From Limanda limanda (Eukaryota > Chordata > Actinopteri > Pleuronectiformes > Pleuronectidae): a stretch of DNA of 64,000 bases. The notes under the pieces were generated by a model. That model saw only the letters and a list, made by a program, of their open reading frames with translations, searched no databases and was not told the origin of the DNA. Below, one piece after another: positions 9,926-22,328 of this stretch (positions are counted from its first letter, which is position 1; each line of letters opens with the position of its first letter). Location: assembly GCF_963576545.1 (NCBI RefSeq), contig NW_026870457.1, positions 124,001 to 188,000 on the forward strand, in the 5' to 3' direction. Made by a program: the position numbers and the translations under genes.

Positions 9926-12900
9926 GGGTTAGGGTTAGGGTTAGGGATGAAAGCACATAGGAGAAAGAGATATTCTTGAATAACTTTTTTTGTGAAGGTC
10001 GGAGAGACTTGCAAGTAGGCTCTACCCCCACTAAATGGGGTAGCGCGCATCGATCGGTACCATCCTTGAGCTTCTCCGACTTTCGGAAGGGTTAGGGTTA
10101 GGGTTAGGGATGAAAGCACATAGGAGAAAGAGATATTCTTGAATAACTTTTTTTGTGAAGGTCGGAGAGACTTGGAAAGTGGTTGCATCTGGACTAATTT
10201 GGGTCCTGCGGATCGATTGGTACCATCCCCGAGCTTGTACGACCTTCGGAAGAGGTCGACCGACGAAATTCCCCCAAATCTGAGGAGATATTCTTGAATA
10301 ACTTTTTTTGTGAAGGTCGGAGAGACTTGCAAGTAGGCTCTACCCCCACTAAATGGGGTTGCGCGCATCGATCGGTACCATCCTTGAGCTTCTCCGACTT
10401 TCGGAAGGGTTAGGGTTAGGGTTAGGGATGAAAGCACATAGGAGAAAGAGATATTCTTGAATAACTTTTTTTGTGAAGGTCGGAGAGACTTGGAAAGTGG
10501 TTGCATCTGGACTAATTTGGGTCCTGCGGATCGATTGGTACCATCCCCGAGCTTGTACGACCTTCGGAAGAGGTCGACCGACGAAATTCCCCCAAATCTG
10601 AGGAGATATTCTTGAATAACTTTTTTTGTGAAGGTTGGAGAGACTTGCAAGTAGGCTCTACCCCCACTAAATGGGGTAGCGCGCATCGATCGGTACCATC
10701 CTTGAGCTTCTCCGACTTTCGGAAGGGTTAGGGTTAGGGTTAGGGATGAAAGCACATAGGAGAAAGAGATATTCTTGAATAACTTTTTTTGTGAAGGTCG
10801 GAGAGACTTGGAAAGTGGTTGCATCTGGACTAATTTGGGTCCTGCAGATCGATTGGTACCATCCCCGAGCTTGTACGACCTTCGGAAGAGGTCGACCGAC
10901 GAAATTCCCCCAAATCTGAGGAGATATTCTTGAATAACTTTTTTTGTGAAGGTCGGAGAGACTTGCAAGTAGGCTCTACCCCCACTAAATGGGGTAGCGC
11001 GCATCGATCGGTACCATCCTTGAGCTTCTCCGACTTTCGGAAGGGTTAGGGTTAGGGTTAGGGATGAAAGCACATAGGAGAAAGAGATATTCTTGAATAA
11101 CTTTTTTTGTGAAGGTCGGAGAGACTTGCAAGTAGGCTCTACCCCCACTAAATGGGGTAGCGCGCATCGATCGGTACCATCCTTGAGCTTTTCCGACTTT
11201 CGGAAGGGTTAGGGTTAGGGTTAGGGATGAAAGCACATAGGAGAAAGAGATATTCTTGAATAACTTTTTTTGTGAAGGTCGGAGAGACTTGCAAGTAGGC
11301 TCTACCCCCACTAAATGGGGTAGCGCGCATCGATCGGTACCATCCTTGAGCTTCTCCGAATTTCGGAAGGGTTAGGGTTAGGGTTAGGGATGAAAGCACA
11401 TAGGAGAAAGAGATATTCTTGAATAACTTTTTTTGTGAAGGTCGGAGAGACTTGCAAGTAGGCTCTACCCCCACTAAATGGGGTTGCGCGCATCGATCGG
11501 TACCATCCTTGAGCTTCTCCGACTTTCGGAAGGGTTAGGGTTAGGGTTAGGGATGAAAGCACATAGGAGAAAGAGATATTCTTGAATAACTTTTTTTGTG
11601 AAGGTCGGAGAGACTTGGAAAGTGGTTGCATCTGGACTAATTTGGGTCCTGCGGATCGATTGGTACCATCCCCGAGCTTGTACGACCTTCGGAAGAGGTC
11701 CACCGACGAAATTCCCCCAAATCTGAGGAGATATTCTTGAATAACTTTTTTTGTGAAGGTCGGAGAGACTTGCAAGTAGGCTCTACCCCCACTAAATGGG
11801 GTAGCGCGCATCGATCGGTACCATCCTTGAGCTTCTCCGACTTTCGGAAGGGTTAGGGTTAGGGTTAGGGATGAAAGCACATAGGAGAAAGAGATATTCT
11901 TGAATAACTTTTTTTGTGAAGGTCGGAGAGACTTGCAAGTAGGCTCTACCCCCACTAAATGGGGTAGCGCGCATCGATCGGTACCATCCTTGAGCTTCTC
12001 CGACTTTCGGAAGGGTTAGGGTTAGGGTTAGGGATGAAAGCACATAGGAGAAAGAGATATTCTTGAATAACTTTTTTTGTGAAGGTCGGAGAGACTTGCA
12101 AGTAGGCTCTACCCCCACTAAATGGGGTAGCGCGCATCGATCGGTACCATCTTTGAGCTTCTCCGACTTTCGGAAGGGTTAGGGTTAGGGTTAGGGATGA
12201 AAGCACATAGGAGAAAGAGATATTCTTGAATAACTTTTTTTGTGAAGGTCGGAGAGACTTGGAAAGTGGTTGCATCTGGACTAATTTGGGTCCTGCGGAT
12301 CGATTGGTACCATCCCCGAGCTTGTACGACCTTCGGAAGAGGTCGACCGACGAAATTCCCCCAAATCTGAGGAGATATTCTTGAATAACTTTTTTTGTGA
12401 ATGTCGGAGAGACTTGCAAGTAGGCTCTACCCCCACTAAATGGGGTAGCGCGCATCGATCGGTACCATCCTTGAGCTTCTCCGACTTTCGGAAGGGTTAG
12501 GGTTAGGGTTAGGGATGAAAGCACATAGGAGAAAGAGATATTCTTGAATAACGTTTTTTGTGAAGGTCGGAGAGACTTGCAAGTAGGCTCTACCCCCACT
12601 AAATGGGGTAGCGCGCATCGATCGGTACCATCCTTGAGCTTCTCCGACTTTCGGAAGGGTTAGGGTTAGGGTTAGGGATGAAAGCACATAGGAGAAAGAG
12701 ATATTCTTGAATAACTTTTTTTGTGAAGGTCGGAGAGACTTGGAAAGTGGTTGCATCTGGACTAATTTGGGTCCTGCGGATCGATTGGTACCATCCCCGA
12801 GCTTGTACGACCTTCGAAAGAGGTCGACCGACGAAATTCCCCCAAATCTGAGGAGATATTCTTGAATAACTTTTTTTGTGAAGGTCGGAGAGACTTGCAA

Positions 12901-14476
12901 GTAGGCTCTACCCCCACTAAATGGGGTAGCGCGCATCGATCGGTACCATCCTTGAGCTTCTCCGACTTTCGGAAGGGTTAGGGTTAGGGTTAGGGATGAA
13001 AGCACATAGGAGAAAGAGATATTCTTGAATAACTTTTTTTGTGAAGGTCGGAGAGACTTGCAAGTAGGCTCTACCCCCACTAAATGGGGTAGCGCGCATC
13101 GATCGGTACCATCCTTGAGCTTCTCCGACTTTCGGAAGGGTTAGGGTTAGGGTTAGGGATGAAAGCACATAGGAGAAAGAGATATTCTTGAATAACTTTT
13201 TTTGTGAAGGTCGGAGAGACTTGGAAAGTGGTTGCATCTGGACTAATTTGGGTCCTGCGGATCGATTGGTACCATCCCCGAGCTTGTACGACCTTCGGAA
13301 GAGGTCGACCGACGAAATTCCCCCAAATCTGAGGAGATATTCTTGAATAACTTTTTTTGTGAAGGTCGGAGAGACTTGCAAGTAGGCTCTACCCCCACTA
13401 AATGGGGTAGCGCGCATCGATCGGTACCATCCTTGAGCTTCTCCGACTTTCGGAAGGGTTAGGGTTAGGGTTAGGGATGAAAGCACATGGGAGAAAGAGA
13501 TATTCTTGAATAACTTTTTTTGTGAAGGTCGGAGAGACTTGCAAGTAGGCTCTACCCCCACTAAATGGGGTAGCGCGCATCGATCGGTACCATCCTTGAG
13601 CTTCTCCGACTTTCGGAAGGGTTAGGGTTAGGGTTAGGGATGAAAGCACATAGGAGAAAGAGATATTCTTGAATAACGTTTTTTGTGAAGGTCGGAGAGA
13701 CTTGGAAAGTGGTTGCATCTGGACTAATTTTGGTCCTGCGGATCGATTGGTACCATCCCCGAGCTTGTACGACCTTTGGAAGAGGTCGACCGACGAAATT
13801 CCCCCAAATCTGAGGAGATATTCTTGAATAACTTTTTTTGTGAAGGTCGGAGAGACTTGCAAGTAGGCTCTACCCCCACTAAATGGGGTTGCGCGCATCG
13901 ATCGGTACCATCTTTGAGCTTCTCCGACTTTCGGAAGGGTTAGGGTTAGGGTTAGGGATGAAAGCACATAGGAGAAAGAGATATTCTTGAATAACTTTTT
14001 TTGTGAAGGTCGGAGAGACTTGCAAGTAGGCTCTACCCCCACTAAATGGGGTAGCGCGCATCGATCGGTACCATCCTTGAGCTTCTCCGACTTTCGGAAG
14101 GGTTAGGGTTAGGGTTAGGGATGAAAGCACATAGGAGAAAGAGATATTCTTGAATAACATTTTTTGTGAAGGTCGGAGAGACTTGGAAAGTGGTTGCATC
14201 TGGACTAATTTGGGTCCTGCGGATCGATTGGTACCATCCCCGAGCTTGTACGACCTTTGGAAGAGGTCGACCGACGAAATTCCCCCAAATCTGAGGAGAT
14301 ATTCTTGAATAACTTTTTTTGTGAAGGTCGGAGAGACTTGCAAGTAGGCTCTACCCCCACTAAATGGGGTAGCGCGCATCGATCGGTACCATCCTTGAGC
14401 TTCTCCGACTTTCGGAAGGGTTAGGGTTAGGGTTAGGGATGAAAGCACATAGGAGAAAGAGATATTCTTGAATAAC
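9767..14476 (+). repeat. 6,416-bp tandem duplication, copy 2 (partial)
   Basis: This second copy reproduces the L-word counts 3-0-0-1-0-1-1-1-1 from the S word at 9926 and keeps the S-rich cluster at 11043-12012. It lacks the 1,924-bp internal expansion of copy 1. No gene is seen. Confidence 0.85.
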
Positions 14477-16290
14477 GTTTTTTGTGAAGGTCGGAGAGAC
14501 TTGGAAAGTGGTTGCATCTGGACTAATTTGGGTCCTGCGGATCGATTGGTACCATCCCCGAGCTTGTACGACCTTCGGAAGAGGTCGACCGACGAAATTC
14601 CCCCAAATCTGAGGAGATATTCTTGAATAACTTTTTTTGTGAAGGTCGGAGAGACTTGCAAGTAGGCTCTACCCCCACTAAATGGGGTTGCGCGCATCGA
14701 TCGGTACCATCCTTGAGCTTCTCCGACTTTCGGAAGGGTTAGGGTTAGGGTTAGGGATGAAAGCACATAGGAGAAAGAGATATTCTTGAATAACTTTTTT
14801 TGTGAAGGTCGGAGAGACTTGCAAGTAGGCTCTACCCCCACTAAATGGGGTAGCGCGCATCGATCGGTACCATCCTTGAGCTTCTCCGACTTTCGGAAGG
14901 GTTAGGGTTAGGGTTAGGGATGAAAGCACATAGGAGAAAGAGATATTCTTGAATAACTTTTTTTGTGAAGGTCGGAGAGACTTGGAAAGTGGTTGCATCT
15001 GGACTAATTTGGGTCCTGCGGATCGATTGGTACCATCCCCGAGCTTGTACGACCTTCGGAAGAGGTCGACCGACGAAATTCCCCCAAATCTGAGGAGATA
15101 TTCTTGAATAACTTTTTTTGTGAAGGTCGGAGAGACTTGCAAGTAGGCTCTACCCCCACTAAATGGGGTTGCGCGCATCGATCGGTACCATCCTTGAGCT
15201 TCTCCGACTTTCGGAAGGGTTAGGGTTAGGGTTAGGGATGAAAGCACATAGGAGAAAGAGATATTCTTGAATAACTTTTTTTGTGAAGGTCGGAGAGACT
15301 TGGAAAGTGGTTGCATCTGGACTAATTTGGGTCCTGCGGATCGATTGGTACCATCTCCGAGCTTGTACGACCTTCGGAAGAGGTCGACCGACGAAATTCC
15401 CCCAAATCTGAGGAGATATTCTTGAATAACTTTTTTTGTGAAGGTCGGAGAGACTTGCAAGTAGGCTCTACCCCCACTAAATGGGGTAGCGCGCATCGAT
15501 CGGTACCATCCTTGAGCTTCTCCGACTTTCGGAAGGGTTAGGGTTAGGGTTAGGGATGAAAGCACATAGGAGAAAGAGATATTCTTGAATAACTTTTTTT
15601 GTGAAGGTCGGAGAGACTTGGAAAGTGGTTGCATCTGGACTAATTTGGGTCCTGCAGATCGATTGGTACCATCCCCGAGCTTGTACGACCTTCGGAAGAG
15701 GTCGACCGACGAAATTCCCCCAAATCTGAGGAGATATTCTTGAATAACTTTTTTTGTGAAGGTCGGAGAGACTTGCAAGTAGGCTCTACCCCCACTAAAT
15801 GGGGTAGCGCGCATCGATCGGTACCATCCTTGAGCTTCTCCGACTTTCGGAAGGGTTAGGGTTAGGGTTAGGGATGAAAGCACATAGGAGAAAGAGATAT
15901 TCTTGAATAACTTTTTTTGTGAAGGTCGGAGAGACTTGCAAGTAGGCTCTACCCCCACTAAATGGGGTAGCGCGCATCGATCGGTACCATCCTTGAGCTT
16001 CTCCGACTTTCGGAAGGGTTAGGGTTAGGGTTAGGGATGAAAGCACATAGGAGAAAGAGATATTCTTGAATAACTTTTTTTGTGAAGGTCGGAGAGACTT
16101 GGAAAGTGGTTGCATCTGGACTAATTTGGGTCCTGCGGATCGATTGGTACCATCCCCGAGCTTGTACGACCTTCGGAAGAGGTCGACCGACGAAATTCCC
16201 CCAAATCTGAGGAGATATTCTTGAATAACTTTTTTTGTGAAGGTCGGAGAGACTTGCAAGTAGGCTCTACCCCCACTAAATGGGGTTGCA
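14477..16290 (+). repeat. L-rich segment between duplication blocks
   Basis: This stretch completes the last L word of the 13937 group and contains S words at 14736 and 15853 with runs of three L words. Markers are CCATCTCC in a beta tail near 15354, CTGCAGATC near 15656 and the private substitution GGGGTTGCACGC at 16290. It resembles the 3510-4626 stretch in word order, so it is another diverged copy of the same ancestral block. No gene is seen. Confidence 0.8.
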
Positions 16291-18695
16291 CGCATCGATC
16301 GGTACCATCCTTGAGCTTCTCCGACTTTCGGAAGGGTTAGGGTTAGGGTTAGGGATGAAAGCACATAGGAGAAAGAGATATTCTTGAATAACTTTTTTTG
16401 TGAAGGTCGGAGAGACTTGGAAAGTGGTTGCATCTGGACTAATTTGGGTCCTGCGGATCGATTGGTACCATCCCCGAGCTTGTACGACCTTCGGAAGAGG
16501 TCGACCGACGAAATTCCCCCAAATCTGAGGAGATATTCTTGAATAACTTTTTTTGTGAAGGTTGGAGAGACTTGCAAGTAGGCTCTACCCCCACTAAATG
16601 GGGTAGCGCGCATCGATCGGTACCATCCTTGAGCTTCTCCGACTTTCGGAAGGGTTAGGGTTAGGGTTAGGGATGAAAGCACATAGGAGAAAGAGATATT
16701 CTTGAATAACTTTTTTTGTGAAGGTCGGAGAGACTTGGAAAGTGGTTGCATCTGGACTAATTTGGGTCCTGCAGATCGATTGGTACCATCCCCGAGCTTG
16801 TACGACCTTCGGAAGAGGTCGACCGACGAAATTCCCCCAAATCTGAGGAGATATTCTTGAATAACTTTTTTTGTGAAGGTCGGAGAGACTTGCAAGTAGG
16901 CTCTACCCCCACTAAATGGGGTAGCGCGCATCGATCGGTACCATCCTTGAGCTTCTCCGACTTTCGGAAGGGTTAGGGTTAGGGTTAGGGATGAAAGCAC
17001 ATAGGAGAAAGAGATATTCTTGAATAACTTTTTTTGTGAAGGTCGGAGAGACTTGCAAGTAGGCTCTACCCCCACTAAATGGGGTAGCGCGCATCGATCG
17101 GTACCATCCTTGAGCTTCTCCGAATTTCGGAAGGGTTAGGGTTAGGGTTAGGGATGAAAGCACATAGGAGAAAGAGATATTCTTGAATAACTTTTTTTGT
17201 GAAGGTCGGAGAGACTTGCAAGTAGGCTCTACCCCCACTAAATGGGGTTGCGCGCATCGATCGGTACCATCCTTGAGCTTCTCCGACTTTCGGAAGGGTT
17301 AGGGTTAGGGTTAGGGATGAAAGCACATAGGAGAAAGAGATATTCTTGAATAACTTTTTTTGTGAAGGTCGGAGAGACTTGGAAAGTGGTTGCATCTGGA
17401 CTAATTTGGGTCCTGCGGATCGATTGGTACCATCCCCGAGCTTGTACGACCTTCGGAAGAGGTCCACCGACGAAATTCCCCCAAATCTGAGGAGATATTC
17501 TTGAATAACTTTTTTTGTGAAGGTCGGAGAGACTTGCAAGTAGGCTCTACCCCCACTAAATGGGGTAGCGCGCATCGATCGGTACCATCCTTGAGCTTCT
17601 CCGACTTTCGGAAGGGTTAGGGTTAGGGTTAGGTATGAAAGCACATAGGAGAAAGAGATATTCTTGAATAACTTTTTTTGTGAAGGTCGGAGAGACTTGC
17701 AAGTAGGCTCTACCCCCACTAAATGGGGTAGCGCGCATCGATCGGTACCATCCTTGAGCTTCTCCGACTTTCGGAAGGGTTAGGGTTAGGGTTAGGGATG
17801 AAAGCACATAGGAGAAAGAGATATTCTTGAATAACTTTTTTTGTGAAGGTCGGAGAGACTTGCAAGTAGGCTCTACCCCCACTAAATGGGGTAGCGCGCA
17901 TCGATCGGTACCATCTTTGAGCTTCTCCGACTTTCGGAAGGGTTAGGGTTAGGGTTAGGGATGAAAGCACATAGGAGAAAGAGATATTCTTGAATAACTT
18001 TTTTTGTGAAGGTCGGAGAGACTTGGAAAGTGGTTGCATCTGGACTAATTTGGGTCCTGCGGATCGATTGGTACCATCCCCGAGCTTGTACGACCTTCGG
18101 AAGAGGTCGACCGACGAAATTCCCCCAAATCTGAGGAGATATTCTTGAATAACTTTTTTTGTGAATGTCGGAGAGACTTGCAAGTAGGCTCTACCCCCAC
18201 TAAATGGGGTAGCGCGCATCGATCGGTACCATCCTTGAGCTTCTCCGACTTTCGGAAGGGTTAGGGTTAGGGTTAGGGATGAAAGCACATAGGAGAAAGA
18301 GATATTCTTGAATAACGTTTTTTGTGAAGGTCGGAGAGACTTGCAAGTAGGCTCTACCCCCACTAAATGGGGTAGCGCGCATCGATCGGTACCATCCTTG
18401 AGCTTCTCCGACTTTCGGAAGGGTTAGGGTTAGGGTTAGGGATGAAAGCACATAGGAGAAAGAGATATTCTTGAATAACTTTTTTTGTGAAGGTCGGAGA
18501 GACTTGGAAAGTGGTTGCATCTGGACTAATTTGGGTCCTGCGGATCGATTGGTACCATCCCCGAGCTTGTACGACCTTCGAAAGAGGTCGACCGACGAAA
18601 TTCCCCCAAATCTGAGGAGATATTCTTGAATAACTTTTTTTGTGAAGGTCGGAGAGACTTGCAAGTAGGCTCTACCCCCACTAAATGGGGTAGCG
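16291..18695 (+). repeat. 2,405-bp tandem duplication, copy 1
   Basis: Bases 16291-18824 match 18696-21229 at all variant sites compared. Shared markers are GAAGGTTGG, CTGCAGATC, CCGAATTTC, GGTCCACC, the altered telomeric tract ending GGT, CCATCTTTGAG, GAATGTCGG and CTTCGAAAG. The copy carries the S-rich cluster with one S fewer than at 4627. Confidence 0.85.
17614..17634 (+). repeat. Telomeric tract with terminal GGT
   Basis: The last base of the tract is T at 17634, so the fourth G-run is GGT. The same change is at 20039 in the 2,405-bp duplicate. It leaves only three GGG runs. Confidence 0.9.
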
Positions 18696-21229
18696 CGCAT
18701 CGATCGGTACCATCCTTGAGCTTCTCCGACTTTCGGAAGGGTTAGGGTTAGGGTTAGGGATGAAAGCACATAGGAGAAAGAGATATTCTTGAATAACTTT
18801 TTTTGTGAAGGTCGGAGAGACTTGGAAAGTGGTTGCATCTGGACTAATTTGGGTCCTGCGGATCGATTGGTACCATCCCCGAGCTTGTACGACCTTCGGA
18901 AGAGGTCGACCGACGAAATTCCCCCAAATCTGAGGAGATATTCTTGAATAACTTTTTTTGTGAAGGTTGGAGAGACTTGCAAGTAGGCTCTACCCCCACT
19001 AAATGGGGTAGCGCGCATCGATCGGTACCATCCTTGAGCTTCTCCGACTTTCGGAAGGGTTAGGGTTAGGGTTAGGGATGAAAGCACATAGGAGAAAGAG
19101 ATATTCTTGAATAACTTTTTTTGTGAAGGTCGGAGAGACTTGGAAAGTGGTTGCATCTGGACTAATTTGGGTCCTGCAGATCGATTGGTACCATCCCCGA
19201 GCTTGTACGACCTTCGGAAGAGGTCGACCGACGAAATTCCCCCAAATCTGAGGAGATATTCTTGAATAACTTTTTTTGTGAAGGTCGGAGAGACTTGCAA
19301 GTAGGCTCTACCCCCACTAAATGGGGTAGCGCGCATCGATCGGTACCATCCTTGAGCTTCTCCGACTTTCGGAAGGGTTAGGGTTAGGGTTAGGGATGAA
19401 AGCACATAGGAGAAAGAGATATTCTTGAATAACTTTTTTTGTGAAGGTCGGAGAGACTTGCAAGTAGGCTCTACCCCCACTAAATGGGGTAGCGCGCATC
19501 GATCGGTACCATCCTTGAGCTTCTCCGAATTTCGGAAGGGTTAGGGTTAGGGTTAGGGATGAAAGCACATAGGAGAAAGAGATATTCTTGAATAACTTTT
19601 TTTGTGAAGGTCGGAGAGACTTGCAAGTAGGCTCTACCCCCACTAAATGGGGTTGCGCGCATCGATCGGTACCATCCTTGAGCTTCTCCGACTTTCGGAA
19701 GGGTTAGGGTTAGGGTTAGGGATGAAAGCACATAGGAGAAAGAGATATTCTTGAATAACTTTTTTTGTGAAGGTCGGAGAGACTTGGAAAGTGGTTGCAT
19801 CTGGACTAATTTGGGTCCTGCGGATCGATTGGTACCATCCCCGAGCTTGTACGACCTTCGGAAGAGGTCCACCGACGAAATTCCCCCAAATCTGAGGAGA
19901 TATTCTTGAATAACTTTTTTTGTGAAGGTCGGAGAGACTTGCAAGTAGGCTCTACCCCCACTAAATGGGGTAGCGCGCATCGATCGGTACCATCCTTGAG
20001 CTTCTCCGACTTTCGGAAGGGTTAGGGTTAGGGTTAGGTATGAAAGCACATAGGAGAAAGAGATATTCTTGAATAACTTTTTTTGTGAAGGTCGGAGAGA
20101 CTTGCAAGTAGGCTCTACCCCCACTAAATGGGGTAGCGCGCATCGATCGGTACCATCCTTGAGCTTCTCCGACTTTCGGAAGGGTTAGGGTTAGGGTTAG
20201 GGATGAAAGCACATAGGAGAAAGAGATATTCTTGAATAACTTTTTTTGTGAAGGTCGGAGAGACTTGCAAGTAGGCTCTACCCCCACTAAATGGGGTAGC
20301 GCGCATCGATCGGTACCATCTTTGAGCTTCTCCGACTTTCGGAAGGGTTAGGGTTAGGGTTAGGGATGAAAGCACATAGGAGAAAGAGATATTCTTGAAT
20401 AACTTTTTTTGTGAAGGTCGGAGAGACTTGGAAAGTGGTTGCATCTGGACTAATTTGGGTCCTGCGGATCGATTGGTACCATCCCCGAGCTTGTACGACC
20501 TTCGGAAGAGGTCGACCGACGAAATTCCCCCAAATCTGAGGAGATATTCTTGAATAACTTTTTTTGTGAATGTCGGAGAGACTTGCAAGTAGGCTCTACC
20601 CCCACTAAATGGGGTAGCGCGCATCGATCGGTACCATCCTTGAGCTTCTCCGACTTTCGGAAGGGTTAGGGTTAGGGTTAGGGATGAAAGCACATAGGAG
20701 AAAGAGATATTCTTGAATAACGTTTTTTGTGAAGGTCGGAGAGACTTGCAAGTAGGCTCTACCCCCACTAAATGGGGTAGCGCGCATCGATCGGTACCAT
20801 CCTTGAGCTTCTCCGACTTTCGGAAGGGTTAGGGTTAGGGTTAGGGATGAAAGCACATAGGAGAAAGAGATATTCTTGAATAACTTTTTTTGTGAAGGTC
20901 GGAGAGACTTGGAAAGTGGTTGCATCTGGACTAATTTGGGTCCTGCGGATCGATTGGTACCATCCCCGAGCTTGTACGACCTTCGAAAGAGGTCGACCGA
21001 CGAAATTCCCCCAAATCTGAGGAGATATTCTTGAATAACTTTTTTTGTGAAGGTCGGAGAGACTTGCAAGTAGGCTCTACCCCCACTAAATGGGGTAGCG
21101 CGCATCGATCGGTACCATCCTTGAGCTTCTCCGACTTTCGGAAGGGTTAGGGTTAGGGTTAGGGATGAAAGCACATAGGAGAAAGAGATATTCTTGAATA
21201 ACTTTTTTTGTGAAGGTCGGAGAGACTTG
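18696..21229 (+). repeat. 2,405-bp tandem duplication, copy 2
   Basis: This copy repeats the word order and rare variants of the previous block. It stops matching at 18825/21230, where copy 1 enters a beta tail and copy 2 an alpha tail, as expected for an exchange within the shared core. Its right end overlaps the start of the 13,436-bp duplication. Confidence 0.85.
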
Positions 21230-22328
21230 CAAGTAGGCTCTACCCCCACTAAATGGGGTAGCGCGCATCGATCGGTACCATCCTTGAGCTTCTCCGACTT
21301 TCGGAAGGGTTAGGGTTAGGGTTAGGGATGAAAGCACATAGGAGAAAGAGATATTCTTGAATAACTTTTTTTGTGAAGGTCGGAGAGACTTGGAAAGTGG
21401 TTGCATCTGGACTAATTTGGGTCCTGCGGATCGATTGGTACCATCCCCGAGCTTGTACGACCTTCGGAAGAGGTCGACCGACGAAATTCCCCCAAATCTG
21501 AGGAGATATTCTTGAATAACTTTTTTTGTGAAGGTCGGAGAGACTTGCAAGTAGGCTCTACCCCCACTAAATGGGGTAGCGCGCATCGATCGGTACCATC
21601 CTTGAGCTTCTCCGACTTTCGGAAGGGTTAGGGTTAGGGTTAGGGATGAAAGCACATGGGAGAAAGAGATATTCTTGAATAACTTTTTTTGTGAAGGTCG
21701 GAGAGACTTGCAAGTAGGCTCTACCCCCACTAAATGGGGTAACGCGCATCGATCGGTACCATCCTTGAGCTTCTCCGACTTTCGGAAGGGTTAGGGTTAG
21801 GGTTAGGGATGAAAGCACATAGGAGAAAGAGATATTCTTGAATAACGTTTTTTGTGAAGGTCGGAGAGACTTGGAAAGTGGTTGCATCTGGACTAATTTG
21901 GGTCCTGCGGATCGATTGGTACCATCCCCGAGCTTGTACGACCTTCGGAAGAGGTCGACCGACGAAATTCCCCCAAATCTGAGGAGATATTCTTGAATAA
22001 CTTTTTTTGTGAAGGTCGGAGAGACTTGCAAGTAGGCTCTACCCCCACTAAATGGGGTTGCGCGCATCGATCGGTACCATCTTTGAGCTTCTCCGACTTT
22101 CGGAAGGGTTAGGGTTAGGGTTAGGGATGAAAGCACATAGGAGAAAGAGATATTCTTGAATAACTTTTTTTGTGAAGGTCGGAGAGACTTGCAAGTAGGC
22201 TCTACCCCCACTAAATTGGGTAGCGCGCATCGATCGGTACCATCCTTGAGCTTCTCCGACTTTCGGAAGGGTTAGGGTTAGGGTTAGGGATGAAAGCACA
22301 TAGGAGAAAGAGATATTCTTGAATAACT

